Shown here in pieces: positions 19,833-28,374 of a DNA stretch of 39,903 bases. The stretch lies in assembly GCA_012720075.1 (NCBI GenBank), contig JAAXZE010000036.1, positions 1-39,903 on the forward strand, given 5' to 3'. The stretch comes from Clostridia bacterium (GTDB taxonomy: Bacteria > Bacillota > Peptococcia > Peptococcales > BICA1-8). Position 1 is the stretch's first letter, and every line of letters starts with the position of its first letter. The notes under the pieces were generated by a model, which saw only the letters and a list, made by a program, of their open reading frames with translations, was not told the origin of the DNA and did not search any database. The position numbers and the translations under genes are program-made.

Positions 19833-20023
19833 GCTTTTCCCTTTCTAAAGTGATATTTTTTTAAAAAAAATAAGTTAAAGGGATATTTAATTATATCATA
19901 TTAACTAATGGTTGATAATTCATGATTTATTCTTAAAATAAAACAATAGTTAAAAATAATTTTGGCTATGTATATGTTAGGGATTGTGGGGGAAATATAG
20001 TTTTACAGGAGGTGACTGATAAG

Positions 20024-20281
20024 ATGTTAGAAAAAGAAAACCCTGTTGATTTTCCAAAGGAACTGGCTGAAACCATAGCCGACGGTCGTAAACATGGTGT
20101 AAGCGATGAACAAATGGTTAAAGGAATGGTAAGCTTAGGAAATTTGATGGCTAAGTTTGTAAAGCCCGACACCCCCGAAGAAGCAATAATGAGTGAAATG
20201 TGGGAAATTGCAACGGATGAAGAAAAAAACATGATGGCAAATCTTGTTTTAAGATTAGGGAAAAAAAGACTGCAACATTAA
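20024..20281 (+). CDS. DUF3243-like small protein
   Basis: ATG 20024 after SD aggagg; AETIADGRKHGVSDEQMVKGMVSLGNLMAKFVKPDTPEEAIMSEMWEIATDEEKNMMANLVLRL resembles the DUF3243 pattern from memory. Confidence 0.65.
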   Translation: MLEKENPVDFPKELAETIADGRKHGVSDEQMVKGMVSLGNLMAKFVKPDTPEEAIMSEMWEIATDEEKNMMANLVLRLGKKRLQH

Positions 20282-20296
20282 AATTGAATTTCATAT

Positions 20297-20334
20297 AAAA
20301 AGGCCTGATCCTTTATCGGGGTTAGGCCTTTTTA
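20297..20334 (+). terminator. Rho-independent terminator
   Basis: aaaaaggcctgatcc-tttatc-ggggttaggccttttt. Confidence 0.8.
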
Positions 20335-20390
20335 CTCGGCTTATTTAACGGATTTTAAAAGACAGAAATCAAACTAAAGCCAGACGTTTT

Positions 20391-20618
20391 TCAGCTATAC
20401 CAGATTATTGCTAAGATAATAACCCCCAGAGCGATAAGAATGTTAGCAGGCAGGTTAAAACGAAGGTAGATTTTTTTTCTTTCTTCAATAGGCTTATTTT
20501 TTTTGCCGGTTAAAACATATAAAGCTATTGTTTTTAAAACCACTCCTATAAAAATGACAACATATGCTGTTTCAATTAAAGGGATGCCGTTTAACATCTT
20601 TTTCTCCTCCACTTCCAA
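20391..20618 (-). CDS. Small two-TM hypothetical membrane protein
   Basis: Two hydrophobic helices (ETAYVVIFIGVVLKTIALYVL; NILIALGVIILAIIWYS); SD-like ggaggag upstream (minus strand). Confidence 0.55.
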   Translation of the reverse strand: MEVEEKKMLNGIPLIETAYVVIFIGVVLKTIALYVLTGKKNKPIEERKKIYLRFNLPANILIALGVIILAIIWYS

Positions 20619-20789
20619 TTTAAAAACATTTGATCAGTACATAATAATTATAAAAGAAACTTGCTTAAGATGAAGCTTTAATTTCGTCTGTATTTTCTAT
20701 ATTGTTTCTATCGCCCTCTTTTTTGCTTCTTAAGGGACATTTCATCATACTTTATGTTTTACCAATAATACACATTTAGGAGTGGAGAT

Positions 20790-21500
20790 ATGTTAGCTTT
20801 GACCTTCAGAATCTTGATAATTTATTTTCTCTTGATAGTATTAATGCGGATTATGGGTAAAAGAGAACTTGGCCAGTTATCAGCCATAGATTTTGTTGTT
20901 GCCATTGTAATTGCCGAACTGGCTGCCATACCTATTACCGATATAAATATTCCGTTAATATACGGTGTTCTTCCAATTGCCATTTTAACCTTGGCTCAGG
21001 TTGGTCTTTCCCTTCTATGTTTAAAGAGCAATGCTTTCCGGCGAATAATATATGGTGTTCCTAATGTCTTAATTGCTAATGGTAAAATCCAACGGAACGA
21101 AATGCGGAAAGCCCGTTATAATATTGATGACCTTTTAACCCAGTTGCGAGAAAAAAATGTTTTCAATATTGCCGACGTGGAGTTTGCTATTTTAGAAACT
21201 TCAGGAGAGCTTACGGTTTCTTTAAAACCTCAGAAGCGACCATTGTCGGCGGAGGATTTGAATGTTCGTACCGATTATGAAGGTTTGCCCTTGACCCTGA
21301 TTGATGATGGAGAGGTAAATATCAAAGGTTTGGAAGATGCCAATTTAAGTCTGGAGTGGTTGGAAAGGGAATTAAAAAAAAGAAATATCAATTCAGTTCA
21401 GGATGTTTTTTATGCCAGTCTTAGTTCCAATGGAGATATTTACCTGGTAGAAAGAGAGGATAAAGAGCAAACGGCTAAAAAAGAAAAAAAGCTCCACTGA
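20790..21500 (+). CDS. DUF421/YetF-family membrane protein
   Basis: LMRIMGKRELGQLSAIDFVVAIVIAELAAIPITD, PNVLIANGKIQRNEMRKARYNIDDLLTQLREKNVFNIADVEFAILETSGELTV. Confidence 0.9.
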   Translation: MLALTFRILIIYFLLIVLMRIMGKRELGQLSAIDFVVAIVIAELAAIPITDINIPLIYGVLPIAILTLAQVGLSLLCLKSNAFRRIIYGVPNVLIANGKIQRNEMRKARYNIDDLLTQLREKNVFNIADVEFAILETSGELTVSLKPQKRPLSAEDLNVRTDYEGLPLTLIDDGEVNIKGLEDANLSLEWLERELKKRNINSVQDVFYASLSSNGDIYLVEREDKEQTAKKEKKLH

Positions 21501-21615
21501 TGGGAACTAAAAATGGTTTATTAACGTCTATTTAATCAAGATGGACAAGTTGTGCAGGAAAATTTTGGTTAAAGGAGAATTATTGTATTAGAATTATTTT
21601 TGGAGGAGGATACTG

Positions 21616-22182
21616 TTGAAAAAAATATTATTTGTTATTCTGAGTTTGTTTTTGGTAATGGGTTTAATTGGTTGCTCGGCTAATGAACAAAAAGACGGGC
21701 AAGATATTAATATTGAACCTGCCGAAGAAAATCAAGAAATCACTGAGGAACAGGAAAGTGTTGTGACCCTTTATTTTGGTAATAAAGACGGCTATCTCCG
21801 CAAGGAACTGCGGACCATAAAAGGCCTGCCTACCGCTGAAAGGGGCAAAGAATTAATTGAAGAATTAATTAAAGGAACTCAAGCTGATGATGACACTTTA
21901 AACGTAATTCCGGAAGGAACGGAAGTGCTGAATTATAAATTTGATGCTGAACAAGGTTTGGTAACGGTAGATTTTTCCAAACATATTCTTGGAGCAGCAG
22001 GGTCTATGGGCGAAATTTTTGCTGTTTATAGTGTTGTCAATACTTTAACCGAACTGCCGGGAGTGGAGAAGGTACAGATTTTGGTTGAAGGTGAAACAGT
22101 TGAAACCATAGCCGGTCATATTTATACCGGAGAACCTTTGGAAAGAGACCTGAGTCTATTAGAAGGCAATGAGCTAAAGTAG
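21616..22182 (+). CDS. GerMN-domain lipoprotein
   Basis: Lipobox LIGCS; VTLYFGNKDGYLRKELRTI...LIEELIKG...VTVDFSKHI...AVYSVVNTLTELPGVEKVQILVEGE. Confidence 0.88.
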   Translation: MKKILFVILSLFLVMGLIGCSANEQKDGQDINIEPAEENQEITEEQESVVTLYFGNKDGYLRKELRTIKGLPTAERGKELIEELIKGTQADDDTLNVIPEGTEVLNYKFDAEQGLVTVDFSKHILGAAGSMGEIFAVYSVVNTLTELPGVEKVQILVEGETVETIAGHIYTGEPLERDLSLLEGNELK

Positions 22183-22198
22183 AATGTGAATGAAAAAG

Positions 22199-22250
22199 TC
22201 CCTCCTGCCGCATACTAATTTCAAGAATAAATAGGCAGGTGGGATTTTTT
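22199..22250 (+). terminator. Long-loop hairpin followed by T6, overlapping the SD of the next ORF
   Basis: tccctcctgcc / ggcaggtggga (10 of 11 pairs) then tttttt. Confidence 0.6.
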
Positions 22251-22545
22251 GGATTTCAGTCGGGTATCTGAGATAACGAAGGAACCATTGTTTATAGTTA
22301 AACACAAAATTTTATCGGTTCCCCGGGAAGATTATGAAACCATTCTCAAGTCCTATGTTGATCCTTATTGTGAACAGGGAGCCCAGGAATTTGTCTGTCT
22401 GTACCTGGCCTCCAAAAATGATCCGGGTATAGTAGGTTTAGTAGGGGTGGAGAAAAAAGGTGATCAGGTAGTTATTGATGCAGCAGTAAGATATGAAAAT
22501 AATAGTAATGGAGAATGGAGAATTGTAGATGGAGAATTAAGTTAA
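22249..22545 (+). CDS. Small hypothetical protein
   Basis: TTG start with SD aggtggg; coherent coding sequence VSEITKEPLFIVKHKILSVPREDYETILKSYVDPYCEQGAQEFVCLYLAS. Confidence 0.55.
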   Translation: MDFSRVSEITKEPLFIVKHKILSVPREDYETILKSYVDPYCEQGAQEFVCLYLASKNDPGIVGLVGVEKKGDQVVIDAAVRYENNSNGEWRIVDGELS

Positions 22546-22738
22546 GTGCCATCGTGTCACTGTGACATCGTGACGTCGAAACATATCTAGCGGAACAAAG
22601 TGGAGCGTAACCTTAACCTAACGAAGTGAAACCTTAAACGGGCTGCAAGGCCTGTTTTTATATGCATATCACAATGGCTTTTTAATATAAATATAAAGTA
22701 CAAAAATTTTAAGTTTTAAAAAATAGGTGGTGCGCCGG

Positions 22739-23731
22739 TTGTTAATTGAACTTTTACTAGGCCTGCTGATTATTTTAATGGGCGCGGAGCTTTTTACCAA
22801 TGGTATTGAATGGCTGGGTTGTCGTTTAAATTTATCGGAAGGGGCTGTAGGAAGTATTTTGGCTGCCGTTGGCACTGCTTTGCCGGAATCCATCATTCCT
22901 ATAGTAGCCATTATTCTTTCCGATGACCCTGCTAATGCCCATATTGGTATTGGTGCTATCCTGGGGGCCCCCTTCATGCTGGGAACATTAGCCCTTTTTA
23001 TAACCGGATTGGCGGCCAGGTGTTTTCCTTGGAGAGGTCCCGGGGTTAGGCTTCTGAATGTAGACCCCCGTATAATAAGCCGTGATTTTTTCTTTTTTAT
23101 TCTCATGTACACTATAGCTCTGACAGCCTCTTTTACTAATAAGGCAATGATTCACCAATTGCTGGCAGGTTTTTTAATACTGGCTTATTTTATTTATGCT
23201 TTTTTTACCATAAGATCAGGCCAGGGTATAACAGGTGATGGTTTAAAACCCCTTTATTGTTATTTTTGGGGAAAGCCCGGTTTACCTGTGATACTTTTTC
23301 AGGTTGTTACAGCCCTGGCTCTGATTATTTGGGGTGCCCATAATTTTGTGGAAGGGATAAAGGTTTTAGCTAAAACTATGAATTTACCGGCAGTTGTACT
23401 GGCCTTAATTATTGCTCCAATAGCTACCGAATTGCCGGAAAAGTTTAACAGCATAATTTGGCTGGCTCAAAAAAAAGATACTTTGGCTTTGGGAAATATA
23501 ACAGGAGCCATGGTTTTTCAGAGTTCTTTAATACCTGCCATTGGAATGCTCTTTACACCTTGGCAATTAAACGGAATAGTTTTACTAAGCGGAATGCTGG
23601 TACTTTTATCTATTAGCATGGTTACCTTGACTTTGCTGCGTCATAAGCGGTTAAGTACTTCGTTGTTAATTAGCTGTGGGCTTTATTATTTAATCTTTAT
23701 GGGTTTTGTAGTCTGGGGGGCTAGGAGTTGA
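22739..23731 (+). CDS. CaCA-superfamily sodium/calcium exchanger-like membrane protein
   Basis: alpha-1-like SILAAVGTALPESIIPIVAII and alpha-2-like LALIIAPIATELPEKFNSI. GTG 22727 or 22730 are alternative starts. Confidence 0.8.
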   Translation: MLIELLLGLLIILMGAELFTNGIEWLGCRLNLSEGAVGSILAAVGTALPESIIPIVAIILSDDPANAHIGIGAILGAPFMLGTLALFITGLAARCFPWRGPGVRLLNVDPRIISRDFFFFILMYTIALTASFTNKAMIHQLLAGFLILAYFIYAFFTIRSGQGITGDGLKPLYCYFWGKPGLPVILFQVVTALALIIWGAHNFVEGIKVLAKTMNLPAVVLALIIAPIATELPEKFNSIIWLAQKKDTLALGNITGAMVFQSSLIPAIGMLFTPWQLNGIVLLSGMLVLLSISMVTLTLLRHKRLSTSLLISCGLYYLIFMGFVVWGARS

Positions 23732-24387
23732 TAGTTCATTTTAAAAAACAAAACCGAGAGTTTTGGCCGTCCCGCAATAGCTATGAAAAGAAAAACTATG
23801 GTTTAAACCTTTCCAAAGCACAACTGGCTCAGATAAATAGGGAGGCCTTTAGTAAATCTTATGTGCCTGTAAGGGTAATGGATTATATTATCGCTAAAAC
23901 ACTGGCTTCGGGAGTTTGTTCAGGGATAACCTGTTATACCTTGGCAAAATTCTACGATGAAAACATTTCAATCGGTGATAGTCAGTTTTTGATAGCCGTT
24001 TTTCAAGCCCGCACCTGGGGAAGGTATTTTTTACGGCAGGCGCTGCATTCATATTTTCTGTCCCCCCAACGGCTGTTACTAAGGGTTTGTTCCGGACTGA
24101 AAGAAAATAAAGAAGCCAGGCCGGTTTTCTTGGTTTTTTTACCGAGAGTTTTTAATTTGCAAAATATCACCTTGGCCCATACAGTTCTTCCTTTTTGGTG
24201 GAAGGAAGGATTGGAAAATATTTATCTAGGCATTTATGACAGCAATTATCCCGGCGATGACGAAAGGGTTATGGTATACAATAAATTTACCCATTCTTGG
24301 AGTTATGACGGGAAAAATAATGAAAAATGGGTAATAACCATTAATTTTCCGGAAAACTTGACCCGCAAAGTTCCTTTTTTGATATAA
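23728..24387 (+). CDS. Hypothetical protein with papain-like Cys-His-Asn pattern
   Basis: GVCSGITCYTLAKFYDE, LAHTVLPF, YLGIYDSNYPGDDERVMVY; TTG start with SD ctaggag, overlapping the upstream stop. Confidence 0.7.
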   Translation: MIVHFKKQNREFWPSRNSYEKKNYGLNLSKAQLAQINREAFSKSYVPVRVMDYIIAKTLASGVCSGITCYTLAKFYDENISIGDSQFLIAVFQARTWGRYFLRQALHSYFLSPQRLLLRVCSGLKENKEARPVFLVFLPRVFNLQNITLAHTVLPFWWKEGLENIYLGIYDSNYPGDDERVMVYNKFTHSWSYDGKNNEKWVITINFPENLTRKVPFLI

Positions 24388-24432
24388 TTAAAATACTTTT
24401 ATGATATTTAGAGAACTTTGAGGGGGATTCTA

Positions 24433-25143
24433 ATGTTTAAAGCCATACTTTTTGACCTGGACGGGACTTTGCTCCCTTTAGACCTGGAGGTTTTTGTGCA
24501 CAAATACATTGAAGCTCTGGCTCCCTTTTTTGCTCATAAAGTTGAGCCTAATAAATTTGTTAAAGAGCTGATAATTGCTACTGAGGTTATGATTAATAAT
24601 ACAGGGGCAGTTACTAATGAAGAAGCTTTTATGCAGAAATTCCTGCCTGCTGTAGATCAGGAAAAGGAAGAAATGTATCCCTTGTTTGAAAAGTTTTATC
24701 TGGAGCATTTCCCAAAACTAAAAAAATATGCCGGATATTCATTGTATTCGGAAAAAATAGTGGGACAAGCCATGGAAAAAGGCTACCGGGTTATCCTGGC
24801 TACTAATCCTATCTTCCCTGAAATAGCTATCAGGCAGAGGATGGAATGGGCTGGAATCGGCAGTTTGCCCTGGGATTTAGTCACAACTTATGAAAACAGC
24901 ATGTTTTGCAAACCTAACCCCGAGTATTTCCGGCAAATTTGTTCTAAAATAAATTTATTGCCTCAGGAATGTTTAATGGTAGGTAATGATGTCCAGGAAG
25001 ATTTGGTGGCCGGAACCTTAGGCATGAAGACCTTTCTAATAACCGATTGCCTTATTGACCGGGGGAAACCGGAATATAAACCGGATTATCAGGGCTCTTT
25101 GGAGGAATTTTATCAATTTGTTTGCCGGTTACCAAAAGTGTAG
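24433..25143 (+). CDS. HAD-family hydrolase
   Basis: MFKAILFDLDGTLLPL, VILATNP, CKPNPEYF, LMVGNDVQEDL. Confidence 0.9.
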   Translation: MFKAILFDLDGTLLPLDLEVFVHKYIEALAPFFAHKVEPNKFVKELIIATEVMINNTGAVTNEEAFMQKFLPAVDQEKEEMYPLFEKFYLEHFPKLKKYAGYSLYSEKIVGQAMEKGYRVILATNPIFPEIAIRQRMEWAGIGSLPWDLVTTYENSMFCKPNPEYFRQICSKINLLPQECLMVGNDVQEDLVAGTLGMKTFLITDCLIDRGKPEYKPDYQGSLEEFYQFVCRLPKV

Positions 25144-25212
25144 TTATAAAAAATGCAGGATTATCCCTCTTTAAGTCGAAATATTGACAAAAGTCAATAA
25201 AGGTGGGATAAC

Positions 25213-25785
25213 ATGCGAAGGGTGAGAGGTGGAAAAAATAAAGATCTGGGACTTTTAGTCAATATGGCTCTTGTTTTGAGCGATGACTGGTTAACTTATC
25301 TATTGGTTTTTCTATGTGCTCTTTTCGGTGTGCTGGTTGGTATGTTGATTGGTAAAGTACCTTCCGTGTTTTTTATCCTGTTGACCGTTTTTTCCTTGAC
25401 TTTGCTTATTACAGGACTCTTTATTGCCTGGGCTATAAACAGGAAAAACAGGATTTTAGAAGCGTTTACCCTAAAAGAGATTTTTAAGGAGCAATATAAT
25501 GCTTTGAGTTTGTTAATAGACGAACTGGAGTATAATTTAAATGCCGAAAATGCTATTCAGGTAAGAAGCACCGCCTGGCAAGAACTTAAAAATAAATATG
25601 TTTATTTTCCCACATATATTTACGATGACCTTTTGCATTTTTATAATTATTTACCGGAGTTAAACAATGTTGATGTTTTAGAGTTTAGAAGAATTATTAA
25701 TGAAGACCTTGATTTGCCGAGTTTGATTGCTCAACTTAAAGAATGGCAGCTGAAGATAAAACGGCAGTTACCCTACTTTGAATGA
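25213..25785 (+). CDS. Hypothetical two-TM membrane protein
   Basis: Two hydrophobic segments (YLLVFLCALFGVLVGMLIG; FFILLTVFSLTLLITGLFIAWAI) and a soluble C-terminal part. Confidence 0.6.
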   Translation: MRRVRGGKNKDLGLLVNMALVLSDDWLTYLLVFLCALFGVLVGMLIGKVPSVFFILLTVFSLTLLITGLFIAWAINRKNRILEAFTLKEIFKEQYNALSLLIDELEYNLNAENAIQVRSTAWQELKNKYVYFPTYIYDDLLHFYNYLPELNNVDVLEFRRIINEDLDLPSLIAQLKEWQLKIKRQLPYFE

Positions 25786-25848
25786 CTGCATAACTCCCAA
25801 ATGTTCTGCTAAAACTAACCTTGACCTTAAAAAGGAGGGTTGGAAAAG

Positions 25849-26061
25849 GTGGACAAAAAGGGAGAAAATAAATTTAAAAATTCTAAGTACTGGTTTGAGA
25901 TTGGGGAAAATATGAATGAAGAGCTGGAAAGAAAAAGAGAAGAATTTGTCCGCAATATAGCTCAAAGGGAAACAGGTATCTCCGCTGATTTGCAGAAGTT
26001 TCCTGACGGCGTAAAAACAGGGAGTCTAAAAAGGCTTCCCTCCAATAAAAGCGAGGAATAG
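25849..26061 (+). CDS. Small charged hypothetical protein
   Basis: GTG 25849 after SD aaggagg; followed by a terminator. Confidence 0.45.
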   Translation: MDKKGENKFKNSKYWFEIGENMNEELERKREEFVRNIAQRETGISADLQKFPDGVKTGSLKRLPSNKSEE

Positions 26062-26071
26062 TAAAGCCTTT

Positions 26072-26095
26072 AAAGGCCGGGCACACCGGTCTTTT
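26072..26095 (+). terminator. Rho-independent terminator
   Basis: aaaggccgg-gcac-accggtcttttc. Confidence 0.7.
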
Positions 26096-26123
26096 CACAT
26101 GAATGAACGGGGGGAAAAGAGGA

Positions 26124-26639
26124 GTGGCAGAGCAAATATCTTTCACATTTTACAACAGTCCTGTTGGGAAGATAGGACTGGCAGCAACCGGCAAAGGGCT
26201 GGCTGCGTTAGATTTTATTAATCCATTAGCTAACGAAGACTATTTGAAATTATTAAAGAATAGATATCCCAATTTTGAGTTAATAAAGGACGGAAAGTAT
26301 ATTAAGGAACCTCTTAATCAATTAAAAGAATATTTTTCCGGACACAGGAAACGGTTTTCCTGTCCTTTGGATTTAAAAGGCACGCCTTTCCAGTTAAAGG
26401 TTTGGCAGGCGTTGCAAGCGATACCTTTTGGGCAGACTGTCAGTTATGAAGAAATAGCTTTAAAAATCGGAAATCCGAAGGCAGTAAGAGCTGTAGGACA
26501 AGCTAACGGAAAGAACCCGGTTGCTATCATCGTTCCATGTCATCGGGTCATTAGAAAATCCGGAGATTTAGGCGGTTACAGCAGCGGTTTGGAAATAAAA
26601 AAATTTCTTTTGGATTGGGAGCAAAGATTAAGCAGGTGA
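26124..26639 (+). CDS. ogt: Methylated-DNA--[protein]-cysteine S-methyltransferase
   Basis: GKNPVAIIVPCHRVIRKSGDLGGYSSGLEIKKFLLDWE; GTG start 26124 with purine-rich SD. Confidence 0.93.
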   Translation: MAEQISFTFYNSPVGKIGLAATGKGLAALDFINPLANEDYLKLLKNRYPNFELIKDGKYIKEPLNQLKEYFSGHRKRFSCPLDLKGTPFQLKVWQALQAIPFGQTVSYEEIALKIGNPKAVRAVGQANGKNPVAIIVPCHRVIRKSGDLGGYSSGLEIKKFLLDWEQRLSR

Positions 26640-26645
26640 TGGATA

Positions 26646-27548
26646 ATGGATAATTTAACCCATGGCATAACAGGGATAGGAATCGGCTATTTGGCTCAGG
26701 AATTGCTGGTTGGCCCGGAACCCGGCTTGATAACCTGTGCTTTGCTGGCTTCCCAGTTCCCTGACTTGGATGTAATATTAGGGGCAAAGAGTAAAACGGC
26801 TTATCTTAAACACCATCGGGGTTTTAGTCATTCCATATTGTTTTCTCCTCTATATGCCGCCCTTATTGCCTTTACAGTAAATTTATTTATTCCGGAAGCA
26901 AACTTTTCCCATCTGTTTTTGGTGAGCCTTTTGTCTTTAGGTCTTCACCTTTTTTTAGATTTATTAAATGCTTATGGAACAAAACTTCTTTGGCCCCTTT
27001 CCCACCAACGTTTTGCCTGGGATATATTAATGATTGTCGACCCGGTAATCATCATAATCTTTACCTTGGGTTTGGGCCTTTACATTTATACCGGTCAAGA
27101 AGAACTTCTGTTTTCTATATTTCCTTTATTAGGACTATATGTACTGACCATGTTGAATTTTCGGCTAAAAGCAGGACACCGTCTGGGGAAAATTTTTAAG
27201 GACGGCAGGATAACTTTGTTGCCTCCTCTTTTAGGCTTGAGAAAATGGAATTTTATTGTTGAGCGGTGTGGGACTTACTATCTGGGACAGGTTGATTCTT
27301 TTTCCGGAGAAATAACGATCAAGGAAGAATTATTTCCTGAAGAAGAATGCCCTTCCGTTTTAGCTTCCAAAGAGGATCCGGAGGTAAAAATATTTTTGGA
27401 TTTTGCCCGTTTCCCCTGGTATTCTATAGAGAAGCAAGATCAAGATACGGTGATTAAATGGTCTGATTTAAGATACAAGCTCAGAGAAAAGGAACATTTT
27501 ACTTTAACAGCAAAATCTAAAGAAGAAATACTTTGGAAAGCAAATTAG
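26646..27548 (+). CDS. YdjM/DUF457-type membrane-bound metal-dependent hydrolase
   Basis: MDNLTHGITGIGIGYLAQ, FPDLDVILG, HHRGFSHSILFSPLYA, LHLFLDLLNAYGTKLLWPLSHQRFAWD. Confidence 0.88.
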   Translation: MDNLTHGITGIGIGYLAQELLVGPEPGLITCALLASQFPDLDVILGAKSKTAYLKHHRGFSHSILFSPLYAALIAFTVNLFIPEANFSHLFLVSLLSLGLHLFLDLLNAYGTKLLWPLSHQRFAWDILMIVDPVIIIIFTLGLGLYIYTGQEELLFSIFPLLGLYVLTMLNFRLKAGHRLGKIFKDGRITLLPPLLGLRKWNFIVERCGTYYLGQVDSFSGEITIKEELFPEEECPSVLASKEDPEVKIFLDFARFPWYSIEKQDQDTVIKWSDLRYKLREKEHFTLTAKSKEEILWKAN

Positions 27549-27588
27549 GGATTATTGGTCTATAGACTAATAAATCCCTTATATTTTT
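27547..27588 (+). terminator. Long-stem terminator-like hairpin
   Basis: agggattattggtcta / tagactaataaatccct followed by tatattttt. Confidence 0.65.
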
Positions 27589-27653
27589 AACTGGAAAAAG
27601 TTACGAAAATCAATAATTCCTTTAAATGTAGCATTCAAAGGCGGTATTGTTTA

Positions 27654-27673
27654 AATTTTTCTTAAGAAAAATT
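27654..27673. promoter_or_regulatory. Perfect 20-bp palindrome upstream of lutC
   Basis: aatttttcttaagaaaaatt is its own reverse complement. Confidence 0.5.
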
Positions 27674-27757
27674 ATTTTCCGGAAGGAAAAACAACAGAAA
27701 TTAAAGAATATTTCAACTAGGTTTAATAAAAATAATTAAAGTGAGGAGTGAGGATAA

Positions 27758-28351
27758 ATGAATGGCCAAGTTATAGACTGGAGGCCCTATTTGCCCAAAA
27801 GTGCCGGAAAAGAAGAACTATATGAGCAATTTAAACAAAAAGCTGAGGCACTCACGGTAAAAGTTATCCGGGTATCAACTAAAGAAGAAGCGGAAAAAGC
27901 AATTGTTGAGGTTATGAAAGAATTTAATGTCAAGAAAGCCGCAGCCGCACCTCTAACCTTAGTAAACTCTCAAGTCATTAAAGAAGAAGCGAAAAAAGAG
28001 GGGATTGATTTAGGTCTGGAACAAGATAAGGATTGGATTGAACAGTCTGATTTCGGTATTTCCGAATTTGATATCGGCATTGCCGAACTTGGAACTGTTG
28101 TCCAAGATGCTCAAAGTATACATGAAAGATTAGTTTCCATGTTGCCTCCTACCCATTTGGCAATTATTGAAACTAAAACAATTGTTGATACTTTTGCAGA
28201 TTCTTTACAGATAATTCAAAAAGCTTATAACGGTAATCCGCCCCATTATATTGCATATGTTACAGGACCCAGTAAGACGGCAGATATAGAGAGAGTGCTT
28301 ACCATAGGTGTTCATGGACCCAGCAAAGTAATATATGTATGTATTGGTTAA
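27758..28351 (+). CDS. lutC: LUD-domain protein (LutC/LldG-like)
   Basis: SDFGISEFDIGIAELGTVVQDAQSIHERLVSMLPPTHLAIIETKTIV...GPSKTADIERVLTIGVHGPSKV. Confidence 0.9.
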   Translation: MNGQVIDWRPYLPKSAGKEELYEQFKQKAEALTVKVIRVSTKEEAEKAIVEVMKEFNVKKAAAAPLTLVNSQVIKEEAKKEGIDLGLEQDKDWIEQSDFGISEFDIGIAELGTVVQDAQSIHERLVSMLPPTHLAIIETKTIVDTFADSLQIIQKAYNGNPPHYIAYVTGPSKTADIERVLTIGVHGPSKVIYVCIG

Positions 28352-28374
28352 TTAAATGGGAGGAGTGAGTTTTT

